A DNA stretch of 64,000 nucleotides from Anaerovorax odorimutans (GCF_024459955.1 NZ_JANFXK010000016.1:34196-98195); one strand, 5' to 3'; counted from the stretch's first letter, positions 43,582-53,386 are shown. The notes: generated from the letters alone by a model not told the origin. Program-made: numbers and translations.

Positions 43582-43791
43582 CAAACCGCGCTCCTTTCTC
43601 TTCATATGCCTATTATGCTTCATGTTCCGGCCGTTTGTAAAGAACGCACTTTAAAGTGGAGTAGGCACCAAAAGGTAACCTGTCCTGCGGCTATGGATAT
43701 TATTATACTGCCCCTTCATCACAAATAACAAGTCAAATATTATTTGTGCGCATTTAAAGGAAAATACAGCGCCCTGCCGAAACATAACATC

Positions 43792-43820
43792 TTGCAAGGC
43801 AAAACCGGTTATTATAAAAT
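43792..43820 (+). promoter_or_regulatory. Candidate promoter of the M18 aminopeptidase gene
   Basis: TTGCAA (43792-43797), 17-base spacer, TAAAAT (43815-43820), about 35 bases before the ATG. The rest of 43582-43791 shows no gene. Confidence 0.55.
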
Positions 43821-43855
43821 ATAGAAACTACAAAAGGAAATATGGAGGATTACCT

Positions 43856-45166
43856 ATGAAACATACAACAAACGATCAGCTTTTGGACTTTATCGGAAAA
43901 AGCCCCAGCTGTTACCATGCGATTTTCAATATGAAGCAGGAGTTAATCGAGGAAGGCTTTGAAGAGCTGAACGAAGCGGATTCGTGGAAGCTCGCCTCGG
44001 GAGGCCGCTATTTCGTAACCAGAAACCTTTCTTCGCTCATTGCTTTTCGCGTTCCCAAGGAAAGCAGCGGCGGCTTTCATATCACGGTCAGCCACAGCGA
44101 TTCGCCCACCTTTAAGATCAAGGAAAACTGTGAGCTGGAAAAAGAAAAGCATTATGTGCAGCTGAACGTGGAAAAGTATGGGGGTATGGCGATGCCCGGC
44201 TGGCTGGACCGGCCTCTGTCCGCGGCCGGACGCGTTCTGGTGAAGGAGGGTTCGTCGGTAGAGACCCGGCTGGTCAATCTCGACCGGGATCTGCTGCTGA
44301 TTCCCAGCCTTGCCATCCATATGAATAAAGACGTTAACGACGGATATAAGTTCAACCCCCAGACCGACCTGCTGCCGCTTTACGGCGACGAATCAGCCGC
44401 CGGAACTTTTATGGAACAGGTGGCAAAAGCAGCAGGAGTGAAAAAAGAAGCCATTCTGGGAAATGACCTCTTCCTGTATCTGCGTATGAAGGGCAGCATC
44501 TGGGGCGCTGGCGGCGAATATATCTCCAGCCCCAGACTGGATGACCTGCAATGCGCCTTTGCTTCTCTGAAGGGCTTTCTTTCCGCAGAGAAGCCTGCGG
44601 CCATCTCCCTTCATTGCGTGCTGGATAACGAAGAGGTGGGCAGCGGAACCAAACAGGGCGCGGCATCCACCTTCCTGAAGGATACTTTAAAGCGAATTCT
44701 CATCGGCCTGGGAGCGGATCAGGAATCCTACCATACCATGCTGGCGAAAAGCTTCATGCTGTCGGCGGACAATGCCCATGCCGTCCATCCCGGCCACACG
44801 GATAAGACCGACCCCACCAACCGCCCTTATATGAACCAGGGCGTGGTAATCAAATACAATGCCAACCAGAAATACACGACCGACGGCGTATCGGCGGCCA
44901 TATTCAAGGCCATCTGCCAAAAAGCGGACATTCCCTGTCAGACCTTTCTCAATCGGTCCGATATGGCGGGCGGTTCCACCCTGGGCAATATCTCCAATAC
45001 CCAGGTGCCAATGAATACCATAGACATCGGCCTGGCGCAGCTGGCCATGCATTCCCCTTATGAAACGGCCGGAGCAAAGGATACCGACTATCTGATCCGG
45101 GCCATAAGGGGATTCTACGAAAGCCGGATACTCTGTTCAAAGGACGGCAGCTACGAGATTTTCTGA
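43856..45166 (+). CDS. M18-family aminopeptidase
   Basis: 436 residues, the usual size for aspartyl-type metalloaminopeptidases. Metal and catalytic motifs are in place: TVSHSDSPTFKIK, LPLYGDESAA, SSPRLDDLQCAFA, CVLDNEEVGSGTKQGA, SADNAHAVHPGH and DMAGGSTLGNI. It releases N-terminal residues from peptides in the cytoplasm. GGAGG lies 8 bases before the ATG. Confidence 0.95.
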   Translation: MKHTTNDQLLDFIGKSPSCYHAIFNMKQELIEEGFEELNEADSWKLASGGRYFVTRNLSSLIAFRVPKESSGGFHITVSHSDSPTFKIKENCELEKEKHYVQLNVEKYGGMAMPGWLDRPLSAAGRVLVKEGSSVETRLVNLDRDLLLIPSLAIHMNKDVNDGYKFNPQTDLLPLYGDESAAGTFMEQVAKAAGVKKEAILGNDLFLYLRMKGSIWGAGGEYISSPRLDDLQCAFASLKGFLSAEKPAAISLHCVLDNEEVGSGTKQGAASTFLKDTLKRILIGLGADQESYHTMLAKSFMLSADNAHAVHPGHTDKTDPTNRPYMNQGVVIKYNANQKYTTDGVSAAIFKAICQKADIPCQTFLNRSDMAGGSTLGNISNTQVPMNTIDIGLAQLAMHSPYETAGAKDTDYLIRAIRGFYESRILCSKDGSYEIF

Positions 45167-45189
45167 CGGGCTTTATACATTCCAAGTCG

Positions 45190-46563
45190 CTATCTGAGGG
45201 AGCTGTGTCTTCTCCCGTATCCCAGGTAGAAACACATGCCCAGCAGCGTCCAGATAAGAAAAACCGTCCAGGTGACGCTGTCCAGCTGAAAAGCAAGAAA
45301 TCCGCACATCACCATGGCAGCAAGGGGCACCGCCGGTACTGCCGGTACCCGAAAGCCCCGGCGCAGCTCCGGCCGGCTGATCCGCAGCACGATCACAGTG
45401 ACCGACACCAGGCAGAAGGCCCACAGCGTTCCCATGTTGCAGAGCTCCGCAATGGTGCCGATGGGAAGGAAACCCGCCAAAAGGCATCCCATCAGCCATA
45501 CGCAGGCCACAGCTCTGCCGGGGACGCCGTTTTTGCTGACCCTGGAAAACACCGGAGGCAGCAAACCGTCCCGGGCCATGGAATAGATCAGCCGTGATTC
45601 GCTGCCTAAAAAAACCAGCACGCCGGTAGTCAGTCCTGCGATGGCACCTGCCGACACCAGAGCCGACCCCCAGCGGACGCCCGCTTCGTTAAGGGCAAAG
45701 GCCACCGGTGCCGCGACCCCGGCGTAGGAAGAATAGCGGGTCACGCCGGTCAGCATAAAGGTGACAATAATGTACAGAATCGTAGCGATGACCAGTGAAC
45801 CGACGATTCCCTTAGGCATATTCTTCTGCGGCTCAATCACTTCTTCCGCTGAATTGGCAATGGCATCAAAACCCAGATAGGCAAAGAACACCACTGCTGC
45901 CCCTGAGCAGACCCCTTCCCATCCAAAGGGCAGAAAAGGGTCATAATTGGCCGGATCGATGCGGCCTGCGACCAGTACGATAAACAAAAGAATGACCGTC
46001 ATCTTGATTGCCACAAGGATATTGTTCAGCCTTGCGCTCTCCCTGGTTCCTTTCAGCTGCAGCAGGGCCATGACCGTAATGACCGCCGCTGCCGGAAGAT
46101 TGACCATGCCCCCGCCGGAGGGAGATGCCATCACCTCCTGCGGCAGATCGGCGCCCAGCATGGGCAGAACATTGGACACATAGGCCGACCATCCCACGGC
46201 CACCGCCGACATTGCCACCACATATTCCAGAGTCAGACACCATCCTATGAACCATCCGAAGATTTCCCCCAGGCCCGCATAGACAAAGGTGTAAGCTCCG
46301 CCCGAGGCCGGAACGGCCGATGCCAGCTCCGCATAGCACAACGCCGCGCATCCGCAGGCCGCCCCTGCCAGAAGAAAGGACAGGACCAGCCCAGGCCCCG
46401 CGTGTTCCGCAGCCGCTACCCCCGTAATGACAAAGATGCCCGACCCTATGATAACGCCAATACCCATCATGGTCAGTTCAAAAGCGCCCAGACTCCTTTT
46501 CAGCCCGCCCCTGCTTCCGACGACCTTTCCTATGGGCAATTTCCGAAACACAGAATTTCTCAT
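45190..46563 (-). CDS. APC-family amino acid permease (CAT/YfnA-like)
   Basis: 457 residues with about 12 helices. Characteristic blocks: GAFELTMMGIGVIIGSGIFVITG, ALCYAELASAVPASGGAYTFVYAGLGE, FFAYLGFDAIANSAEEVIEPQKNMPKGI (each read in parts) and ARDGLLPPVFSRVSKNGVPG. Relatives are cationic or broad-range amino acid uptake systems. The ATG at 46563 follows AGAGGAAG and is preferred over 46584. It is convergent with the aminopeptidase gene. Confidence 0.92.
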   Translation of the reverse strand: MRNSVFRKLPIGKVVGSRGGLKRSLGAFELTMMGIGVIIGSGIFVITGVAAAEHAGPGLVLSFLLAGAACGCAALCYAELASAVPASGGAYTFVYAGLGEIFGWFIGWCLTLEYVVAMSAVAVGWSAYVSNVLPMLGADLPQEVMASPSGGGMVNLPAAAVITVMALLQLKGTRESARLNNILVAIKMTVILLFIVLVAGRIDPANYDPFLPFGWEGVCSGAAVVFFAYLGFDAIANSAEEVIEPQKNMPKGIVGSLVIATILYIIVTFMLTGVTRYSSYAGVAAPVAFALNEAGVRWGSALVSAGAIAGLTTGVLVFLGSESRLIYSMARDGLLPPVFSRVSKNGVPGRAVACVWLMGCLLAGFLPIGTIAELCNMGTLWAFCLVSVTVIVLRISRPELRRGFRVPAVPAVPLAAMVMCGFLAFQLDSVTWTVFLIWTLLGMCFYLGYGRRHSSLR

Positions 46564-46654
46564 TTCACTTCCTCTTTCCGCCAAGATACTCTTTAAAGTA
46601 TATTAGCAAAACGAAGAATTATTAATGGTTCCCGCTTTCCTCAAAAAACAAAAC

Positions 46655-46696
46655 AGGAGTGACTGCGCCGGTTTTCCGCCGGCGCGGCACACTCCT
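46655..46696 (-). terminator. Terminator of the CDF transporter gene
   Basis: AGGAGTG (46655-46661) with CACTCCT (46690-46696), and an inner CGCCGG/CCGGCG stem; on the minus strand it is followed by GTTTTGTTTTTTG. Confidence 0.8.
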
Positions 46697-46712
46697 TTCA
46701 AATTCTTTTTTA

Positions 46713-47621
46713 TTACGCGCTCTGAACCGCGTCGATTTCAGGAATCAGTCCGATATATACCTGATTGTAGTCCTCTTCCAGCTCCTCCATCATATCGCTG
46801 CGGGCCTGTTTCAGGTCGCTGATGCTGATTAAATCGTCCTCCTGCAGGATATAGATTTCAATCCAGATCTTGCGGCCGGTCTTAATCACATCCACGAAAT
46901 TGATGTCAAAGTGATATTTTGCCAGGCAGTCGTCGGCTACCTTTCTCACATGCTCCATAACTTCTTTTTTGGGAGCGAAGAGAATCAGATTTTTAATTCC
47001 CTCTATAAACATTGACAGCGGCTCTTTCAGCAGAATCACCGCCATGATCACAGCGATGCCCGGGTCGATGTACGGTGACAGCCACACAAGGGGCGTCCTC
47101 TGCAGAACCAGCTGGATCAGAAATGCAGCGCCCACGCCCATGGTGCTCAGGGCATCCAGCTTCCAGATATATAACTCCGCCTTTACCGTAGGCGAGGAAT
47201 ACTTTTTATTCAAATGGTTGAGGGTAAAGTACATAATCACGCAGCAGGCGGAAACGCCCAGCTCAAAGGCGGCGATCACTCCCGCATTGACGATATGCCC
47301 TCCGTCCAGAATCATCTGAACACTTTCCACGATCAACTGAGCTGTGATAAAGATCAGAAGTCCGCATTTAATGATAATAAACAGCGATTCGACCTGTGAA
47401 AATCCATAAGGTCTCTTTTCGCTCACCGGCTTGTACAGCAGCGGTACCAGGATCATGAAAGGTCCCAGCATCACAATATCCGCGATATCATATACACAGT
47501 CCATCAACACCGCATGGGAACCCGTGATAAAGGCCATGATACACTCCGCAAGCAGAAATGCCGCGCTTCCGGCAAAGGATAGTTTTAAAATTCGTTTTTC
47601 CAATCGTAAACTGTCGTCCAC
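46713..47621 (-). CDS. Cation diffusion facilitator (CDF) metal transporter
   Basis: 302 residues with six helices and a C-terminal cytoplasmic domain. Metal-site residues of CDF proteins are seen in helix 2 (DCVYDIADI) and helix 5 (KLDALSTMG). The C-terminal part (FAPKKEVMEHVRKVADDC, IWIEIYILQEDDLIS) is the dimerising CDF fold. It should export divalent metal such as zinc, iron or manganese; the substrate cannot be decided. Confidence 0.9.
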   Translation of the reverse strand: MDDSLRLEKRILKLSFAGSAAFLLAECIMAFITGSHAVLMDCVYDIADIVMLGPFMILVPLLYKPVSEKRPYGFSQVESLFIIIKCGLLIFITAQLIVESVQMILDGGHIVNAGVIAAFELGVSACCVIMYFTLNHLNKKYSSPTVKAELYIWKLDALSTMGVGAAFLIQLVLQRTPLVWLSPYIDPGIAVIMAVILLKEPLSMFIEGIKNLILFAPKKEVMEHVRKVADDCLAKYHFDINFVDVIKTGRKIWIEIYILQEDDLISISDLKQARSDMMEELEEDYNQVYIGLIPEIDAVQSA

Positions 47622-47742
47622 ATTTTCACTCCTTCCGACCTTTTCATTATACGCCTTTCATTTGGCACTTTGTTGCGGTTTTTACAGTGAAAATTTGCGG
47701 TATATGCGGACTGATTTGCGGATTCTCCGGAAATTCTTCCTT

Positions 47743-48132
47743 TTATTTTATTCCTTTGCTGTCTGCCTTGGCCTGGAATTTTTCGTTCTGCACGATAAAA
47801 CGTTCGTGTTTTCCCTGCCCTATGATGCCTGTCTCATCTTTTGCGACCACCTGAAAGGTAAGCTTTCTGCCGTCTACGGCGGTCAGCTCGCTCTCGCAGG
47901 TCACCGTCATGCCCAGAGGCGTCGCCGCGCTGTGCTGCACGTCCAGGGCAGTTCCCACAGTTCCGTTTCCCTCCTCCAGATAAGGGGCCACACTCATCCA
48001 GGCAGTCTTTTCCATCAGCGCGATCATGGCCGGAGTCGCAAACACCTTCAGCGTGCCGCTGCCCATTGCCAGAGCGCTGTTTTCCTCACTGACCTTCACC
48101 TGCTGCGTTCCCTTGATTCCTGTTTCTAACAT
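47743..48132 (-). CDS. FlK-like hotdog thioesterase
   Basis: 129 residues of the hotdog fold related to fluoroacetyl-CoA thioesterase: VFATPAMIALMEKTAW, GTALDVQHSAATPLGM (with the conserved His) and GKHERFIVQNEKF. It probably hydrolyses an acyl-CoA; substrate unknown. AAAAGGAGAT precedes the ATG. Confidence 0.88.
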   Translation of the reverse strand: MLETGIKGTQQVKVSEENSALAMGSGTLKVFATPAMIALMEKTAWMSVAPYLEEGNGTVGTALDVQHSAATPLGMTVTCESELTAVDGRKLTFQVVAKDETGIIGQGKHERFIVQNEKFQAKADSKGIK

Positions 48133-48190
48133 AATCTATATCTCCTTTTCCATACAGTCTTTTCTTTCCGGCGTATTTTAACATAAATTC

Positions 48191-49780
48191 TCATTTTCTG
48201 TCAACGCCGCGCACTTCCCTGAGAACCCTGGAAAGCTCCCTTCGCTGCACCGGCTTGGAAATATGACGGTCCATTCCCGCCTCTTTCGACGCCTGAACAT
48301 CCTCCGTAAAGGCGTTTCCCGTAAGAGCGATGATAGGCACCTTTTTCCCTGCCTGCGACATATGGCGAATACGCTTGGTGGCCTCGTACCCATTCATGCC
48401 CGGCATCTGTACGTCCATGAGAACGGCGTCGAAGGCTTCACCTTCAGTCCGAAAAATGTTAACGGCATCCAATCCGTTTCCTGCCCATTTCACTTTACAT
48501 CCGGTCAGCTCCAGAATATCCTTCAGGATCTCCGCAGTCAGTTCATTGTCCTCCACAAGCAGGATGTTCAGTCCTGTCAGGTCATCCGTTTCCTTTCCGG
48601 CCAGGCTCGTCCTTCCCATGCTGGCAGTTTCCTGCAGCTGGAGCTGGAGGGGCAGATTGACCGTAAAGACAGTGCCTTCTCCCAGCTTGCTTTCCACGGA
48701 TATCTTTCCGTCCATCATCTCCACCAGATTTTTGGTTATGGCCATTCCCAGACCAGTTCCCTCAACGCCTCCGTAAATGCCGGTCCGTTCCTTCTCAAAA
48801 GGTTCAAAGATCACTTTCAGAAACTCCTCGGACATCCCGTATCCGTTATCAAAGACTTTCATCTGATAAGTAACATACGTATCATCCTCATCGGCCTTGC
48901 TCAGGGTTTCTACGGCCTGAAAGAACAGCTTCCCTCCCTCAGGCGTATATTTGACCGCATTGGACAGAAGATTGATGAGTATCTGCTTGATGCGCACAGC
49001 GTCTCCATTTACACTGTCGTGGGCAATGATCCATTCCGTTTCCAACTCCTGATTTTTGTCCTCCGCCTGAGTGCGGATGATGCCCGTCACGGATTCTAAA
49101 AGCTCTGACATTTGAAAACTTTCATAATCCAGAGACATCCTTCCGCTCTCGATCCTCGACATATCGAGTACATCGTTAAGCAGGCTCAAAAGATAGTTGG
49201 AAGAATGGAAGATTCTATGTACGTACTCCACTGTCCTCTCCTGATCGTTTTTGTGCTCCATCACCAGCTCCGTCAGGCCGATAATCGCATTGAGAGGGGA
49301 ACGTATGTCATGGGACATGGTTGAAAGAAAGCGGCTTTTCGCTGCGTTGGACCGTTTTGCCTCCGTCAGCTCCTGTCTGGTCTTCTCCAGAAGGGTCATT
49401 TCTTTTGAACGGTCGGAAATACGGAAAATCAATTTCTCCTCTTCAGTATGAAAGGGAGCCGCAAAGAACCACCCGCACTTACACCAGATACCCTGATCCC
49501 TGTCCAGATTTCTCAGCCAGCACTCCGCTTCTGTGAGTTCCGATCCGTACCTTATGGAATTGATGGTTTCCTGAGGCACGCCGATCTGTTCCAGCAAAGA
49601 AAGAACCGGCCCTTCCCAAGCCTCCGGTATTCCCAGCAGCCGTTCCGCTCCGGCACTGATATATTCGATATTGAGCCGCAGGCGGTCCGCAATAATCAGA
49701 ATATCATCCATACTGCCAAAAACCATGTCCAGAAATTCATATTCCGAACCTTTCCCCCGCTCTCTGTTCCTCCTCAGCAT
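48191..49780 (-). CDS. Hybrid sensor histidine kinase with C-terminal receiver
   Basis: 529 residues, no membrane helix. An N-terminal PAS-like domain (about 1-130) is followed by HisKA (FLSTMSHDIRSPLNAIIGL, His about 164), HATPase (NLLSNAVKYTPEGG, DNGYGMSEEF, GTGLGMAITKNLVEMM) and a receiver domain (LLVEDNELTAEILKD, VLMDVQMPGMNGYE with Asp about 454, IIALTGNA). No output regulator lies next to it. Confidence 0.94.
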   Translation of the reverse strand: MLRRNRERGKGSEYEFLDMVFGSMDDILIIADRLRLNIEYISAGAERLLGIPEAWEGPVLSLLEQIGVPQETINSIRYGSELTEAECWLRNLDRDQGIWCKCGWFFAAPFHTEEEKLIFRISDRSKEMTLLEKTRQELTEAKRSNAAKSRFLSTMSHDIRSPLNAIIGLTELVMEHKNDQERTVEYVHRIFHSSNYLLSLLNDVLDMSRIESGRMSLDYESFQMSELLESVTGIIRTQAEDKNQELETEWIIAHDSVNGDAVRIKQILINLLSNAVKYTPEGGKLFFQAVETLSKADEDDTYVTYQMKVFDNGYGMSEEFLKVIFEPFEKERTGIYGGVEGTGLGMAITKNLVEMMDGKISVESKLGEGTVFTVNLPLQLQLQETASMGRTSLAGKETDDLTGLNILLVEDNELTAEILKDILELTGCKVKWAGNGLDAVNIFRTEGEAFDAVLMDVQMPGMNGYEATKRIRHMSQAGKKVPIIALTGNAFTEDVQASKEAGMDRHISKPVQRRELSRVLREVRGVDRK

Positions 49781-50078
49781 TTCTCTAACCTCTTTTCTTT
49801 TATCGCAGATTTCGGATAATCACAGCCGCCCCAGTATCTGGCCAATATCCGTATACGCAAATTGTTTTTATCTGAAATTATTCGTGTTTTAATGCTCCCA
49901 TAGAATGCTCCTGCTGCCATTATACTCCATTTTTTTCTAAAGATGATAACATTTCAGTAAATTAACTCCTTACATAACATGATTTTACAATTAATTATAG
50001 GAAATGAGTAAATTTCTTTTCGACAAAGTATGACAGATATGGATAATATATCCGATATGCGTCTGTTTTACGAAAAAG
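49781..50078. other. Gene-free gap between sensor kinase and COG0523 operon end
   Basis: AT-rich, no supported open frame. A minus-strand TATAAT (near 49920) could belong to the kinase promoter, but its -35 partner is poor. Nothing else is seen. Confidence 0.5.
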
Positions 50079-50111
50079 AAAAGGCACAGATGGATGTCAA
50101 CTGTGCCTTTT
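50079..50111 (-). terminator. Terminator of the folate/COG0523 operon
   Basis: AAAAGGCACAG (50079-50089) pairs with CTGTGCCTTTT (50101-50111) across 11 bases; the minus-strand copy is followed by CTTTTTC. It lies 24 bases after the last gene. Confidence 0.88.
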
Positions 50112-50134
50112 CTATCTTCCGATCTGTTTTTTCC

Positions 50135-51076
50135 TCACGTAAAGGCAACCAGTTCCTGTTCTGGCTTGTTTCCTTCCTCTATATGAATTAAATGCAGCAA
50201 AGGCCCTTCTTCCCCGTACATTTTGCTGAAACCATAATCAAACTGCGCTGTCACCCGGACCCAGTCTCCATGTTCAAAGGGCATATCGCCCTCAAAATCG
50301 CAGATAAAGCCCAGGAACTGAATGTCATCTTCGCAGCAGGTCATAATATGCCTTCCCGGTACAAAGTATTTCTGAGACGCCTTGGCGCTGGCGCAGTATC
50401 TGGCCGTGAAAACGATCTCTTTTCCCATATAGCGTTCCGGACGGTCCATAGCGTCCAAATACCAGAGTCCATAGTCCATATCTTCGATCTCCACAGTCTG
50501 TCCGCTGTAATCGAAAGGCATTTCCTCGACCTCGTTTTCATACATTGTGCCGTCGGTGCGTTCAAAAGCCACCTGCACCTGAGGATTGAGCGCTTTCAGA
50601 CTTCTCCTGAATTTGAGCCGATCCGTCTCCTCGCTGCAGCGGTTGAAGATAATCAGATTGGATTCCTTCAACGGTTCCATGAAAGTCTTGCGCATATTAC
50701 TGATATACATTTCCGCTGTGGAAGCATCCACGGTGGAATAGATTCCCCCGATAAACCATTCCTCCGGGATACCGCTTTCAAAGAGCGTACTCAGTTCCCA
50801 CATCCCATTGTACTCGATCATGATCTGTGCGGGACGGTAGGTCTTCTCACACCGTTTCCAAAACAGCTCGTTGAGTTCGTCCGGGTCTTCCACGTCAATC
50901 TTTACGATACTGTATTTTTTCAGAAAATCTTCGCTGAATGGGGTTTCTCCCTCTTCACACTGGATCAGCACCGTGGTCCCCGGCTCCAGGAAATCTTCTT
51001 CACCCGCCACCTCCTGAATCAGCGTTGTCTTTCCGCTCTCCAGAAGTCCTGTAAATAAATAAACAGGAATTTCCAT
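50135..51076 (-). CDS. COG0523-like GTPase with DUF1980-like C-terminal domain
   Basis: 313 residues. The N-terminal GTPase part has an altered Walker A, TGLLESGKTTLIQ, and a switch region without the CxCC metal motif of classical members. The C-terminal 90 residues (FTARYCASAK, GRHIMTCCEDDIQFLGF, HGDWVRVTAQFDYGF) resemble the OB-like end domain of DUF1980/TIGR03943 proteins, with a CC pair. Such domains are normally separate proteins beside COG0523 GTPases. A zinc-related role is inferred. Confidence 0.7.
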   Translation of the reverse strand: MEIPVYLFTGLLESGKTTLIQEVAGEEDFLEPGTTVLIQCEEGETPFSEDFLKKYSIVKIDVEDPDELNELFWKRCEKTYRPAQIMIEYNGMWELSTLFESGIPEEWFIGGIYSTVDASTAEMYISNMRKTFMEPLKESNLIIFNRCSEETDRLKFRRSLKALNPQVQVAFERTDGTMYENEVEEMPFDYSGQTVEIEDMDYGLWYLDAMDRPERYMGKEIVFTARYCASAKASQKYFVPGRHIMTCCEDDIQFLGFICDFEGDMPFEHGDWVRVTAQFDYGFSKMYGEEGPLLHLIHIEEGNKPEQELVAFT

Positions 51077-51106
51077 AATCTCTGCCTCCTTTAGTTTTCC
51101 GGCCTG

Positions 51107-52195
51107 CTATTTACCGAAGACCCTTTCCAGATCTTCCGTTTTCAGCTCCGTTCCAATCACACAGATTCTGCCTGTATAGTCCGGCTGGCATTGGCGAATC
51201 TCTGTCTCTTCCGGTACCATGTCGAACTCCATCCATTGTCCATCTTCGCCTTCCACGATCCCCTTGGCCCGCAGGACCGTGCCGAATTCATCGGTCATGC
51301 TGAGCATCTTCAGCGTATCCGCAAGCTCTGCATGGTTGAATTTGTGAACGGTCTCGATTCCCCAGCTGGTGAACACCTCATCGGCATGGTGGTGCCCTTC
51401 GTGATCATGATCGTGGTGATGGTCGTGGCCATGGCTATGATCGCTGTGATCGTGATGGTCGTGACCGCATCCGCAGCTTTCGTCGTGGTGATGGTCGTGC
51501 TCCCCATGATGGTGGTGATGCTCATCGTGCTCCCCGTGATCGTGATGATGTTCATGGGCATGATGAGAGTGGGCTTCCCGCAGCTCTTCCTCCAGATTAT
51601 GGCCGTGATGGATGGCGTCCAGTATCATCTTTCCGGAAAGCTGCTCCCAGGCAGTGGTGATAATTGTCGCATCCTGATTGTGCTCCCGGAGCAGTGCCAC
51701 ACATTCTTTCAGCTTTTCCTCAGTCATCATCTGCGTACGGCTGACTACGATGGTTGTGGCGCTTTCAATCTGATTGTTAAAGAACTCGCCAAAGTTCTTA
51801 ATGTGCATTCTGGCTTTCTTTCCGTCCACCACCGTGATCCGGCTGTTGATTTGCACATGAGCCTCCTCCTGTATCTCCTCAACAGCTCCGGCGACATCGG
51901 ATAGCTTGCCTACACCCGAGGGTTCAATGATTACCCGGTCAGGATTGAATTGCTCCACCACCTGCTTCAGCGATCTGGCGAAGTCTCCCACCAGAGTACA
52001 GCAGATGCAGCCGGAATTCATCTCCGTGACTTCGATGCCCGAATTCTGCATAAAACGGCTGTCTATCCCAATTTCACCGAATTCGTTTTCAATCAGGACG
52101 ATCTTCTCATCCTTCCATACTTTTGAAATCAGTTCTTTTATGAAGGTCGTTTTACCGGCTCCCAAAAAGCCCGATATAATATCTACCTTTGTCAT
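51107..52195 (-). CDS. COG0523/CobW-type metallochaperone GTPase with histidine-rich insert
   Basis: 362 residues. Walker A GFLGAGKTTFI, the diagnostic metal motif GCICCTL (about residue 64), NEFGEIGID, and a loop of about 75 residues (about 213-285) packed with His and Asp in HDHHHD-like runs, then the CobW C-terminal domain. ZNG1/YeiR relatives deliver zinc to client enzymes using GTP. It lies 13 bases after nudC and ahead of the second COG0523 gene, in the folate operon. Confidence 0.9.
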   Translation of the reverse strand: MTKVDIISGFLGAGKTTFIKELISKVWKDEKIVLIENEFGEIGIDSRFMQNSGIEVTEMNSGCICCTLVGDFARSLKQVVEQFNPDRVIIEPSGVGKLSDVAGAVEEIQEEAHVQINSRITVVDGKKARMHIKNFGEFFNNQIESATTIVVSRTQMMTEEKLKECVALLREHNQDATIITTAWEQLSGKMILDAIHHGHNLEEELREAHSHHAHEHHHDHGEHDEHHHHHGEHDHHHDESCGCGHDHHDHSDHSHGHDHHHDHDHEGHHHADEVFTSWGIETVHKFNHAELADTLKMLSMTDEFGTVLRAKGIVEGEDGQWMEFDMVPEETEIRQCQPDYTGRICVIGTELKTEDLERVFGK

Positions 52196-52208
52196 TTTCG
52201 ATTCCCCC

Positions 52209-53057
52209 TTAATAGTTTATCTTTCCCGTGCGGAACGCCTCTATCATTGCCGCAGTGATGCTGATGTGGTTATTTTGTTCCGGGATTTCATCCCTTTTGA
52301 GCCAAACGGCCTCCGACAGCTCGTCCCGGTCCAGCCGGACCTGATCGCTTCCTGACAGCTGGACAAAGAAGCCTGAAATGATGGAGTCGGAAAAGCCCCA
52401 GGGCTGACTTCCAAAATAGCGGAGGTTTTTCACTTCCAGTCCCACTTCTTCCATGACTTCCCGCCGCAGCGCGCCTTCCAGGGATTCTCCAATCTCCACA
52501 AAGCCTGCGATCAGAGCCAGTCCTTTATAAGGCCTGCCTGCGTATCTGGTAACCAGCAGCCTGTCTCCGTCTGTAATCGCTGCCATAATCACCGGTGAGA
52601 TTCTGGGATACTGGACATTTTTGCACTGAGGGCAGACCATGGCCCGTTCCCATTTTCCCAGCTTTGCCGGGCTTCCGCAGCATCCGCAGAAGAGATGCTC
52701 ACTGTACCAGTGGTTAAGATGGCTGGCAGTTACTCCGGCCAGAGCCGCCCATTTGGGCTGCACATTGTACAGTTCTCTCAGGTCGCGGTACGTAAATTCA
52801 TCTCCTGCCGGCTCCATGTCTTTATCCAGAATCAGAAACATTGGGTCCTGATCTACGGAAAAGGCGTAGAGAGCCTTGTCTCTGTTTTCTTCAAATGGCC
52901 CTGGCAGCTTTCCCAGAGTCGGCAGGGACAGATTATCTTCGCTGTCCCTGTAAAGCAATATCTTTCCGTCTTTAAAAGTAAAAACCACATGCTCCCTTTC
53001 CGCCTCTTCATGGGCAAAGGAATTATTCAGCTTATGTGGCTCTATGTCCTGTATCAT
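52209..53057 (-). CDS. nudC: NAD(+) diphosphatase / NAD-decapping Nudix hydrolase
   Basis: 282 residues with the NudC layout: N-terminal domain, zinc ribbon CGCCG...CPQC, NudC signature MVCPQCKNVQYPRISPVIM, Nudix box GFVEIGESLEGALRREVMEE (reading on through VGLEV) and the NADH-specific SQPWGFSDS. It splits NAD(H) or removes NAD caps from RNA and needs zinc and magnesium. 12 bases separate it from the small upstream gene. Confidence 0.94.
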   Translation of the reverse strand: MIQDIEPHKLNNSFAHEEAEREHVVFTFKDGKILLYRDSEDNLSLPTLGKLPGPFEENRDKALYAFSVDQDPMFLILDKDMEPAGDEFTYRDLRELYNVQPKWAALAGVTASHLNHWYSEHLFCGCCGSPAKLGKWERAMVCPQCKNVQYPRISPVIMAAITDGDRLLVTRYAGRPYKGLALIAGFVEIGESLEGALRREVMEEVGLEVKNLRYFGSQPWGFSDSIISGFFVQLSGSDQVRLDRDELSEAVWLKRDEIPEQNNHISITAAMIEAFRTGKINY

Positions 53058-53069
53058 CTCTTTTTCTCC

Positions 53070-53363
53070 TTAGTAGTATCCTTTGATGTGGTCGCGGACG
53101 ATCTCCATGACTGCTTCATAGCCTTCGGTACATTCCCAGTCATCGGCAATATACCGCTTTACCGTATGATAGATCCAATCTTCAAAATGTCCTACCGCGG
53201 CTTCATAATCGTAGCCTTCCTTCTGCAGCTGGCGGATATCGCTCTCCGCGTAATCCACCATGATTTTGCAGCGTTTCTTTTCCTTCTCCTCCGTCACATC
53301 ATATACGGTAACATCGCAATTGTTGTGAAACGGCTTGTCGGGAACCAGTTTTATCTTATGCAT
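53070..53363 (-). CDS. Small conserved-looking protein of unknown function
   Basis: 97 residues, acidic, cytoplasmic, with a VTVYDVTEEKEKKRCKI strand pair and a helical region GHFEDWIYHTVKRYIADDW. No family is recognised. It sits in the operon between folBK and nudC with short gaps on both sides, so it is expressed with them. Confidence 0.7.
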   Translation of the reverse strand: MHKIKLVPDKPFHNNCDVTVYDVTEEKEKKRCKIMVDYAESDIRQLQKEGYDYEAAVGHFEDWIYHTVKRYIADDWECTEGYEAVMEIVRDHIKGYY

Positions 53364-53386
53364 ATTGCTTTTTCACCTCTTTTATT

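Noticed and set aside
51310..51561. Threonine/isoleucine-rich frame opposite phase to the His-rich loop
   Set aside because: It is a frame shadow of the repeated His and Asp codons of the COG0523 gene.
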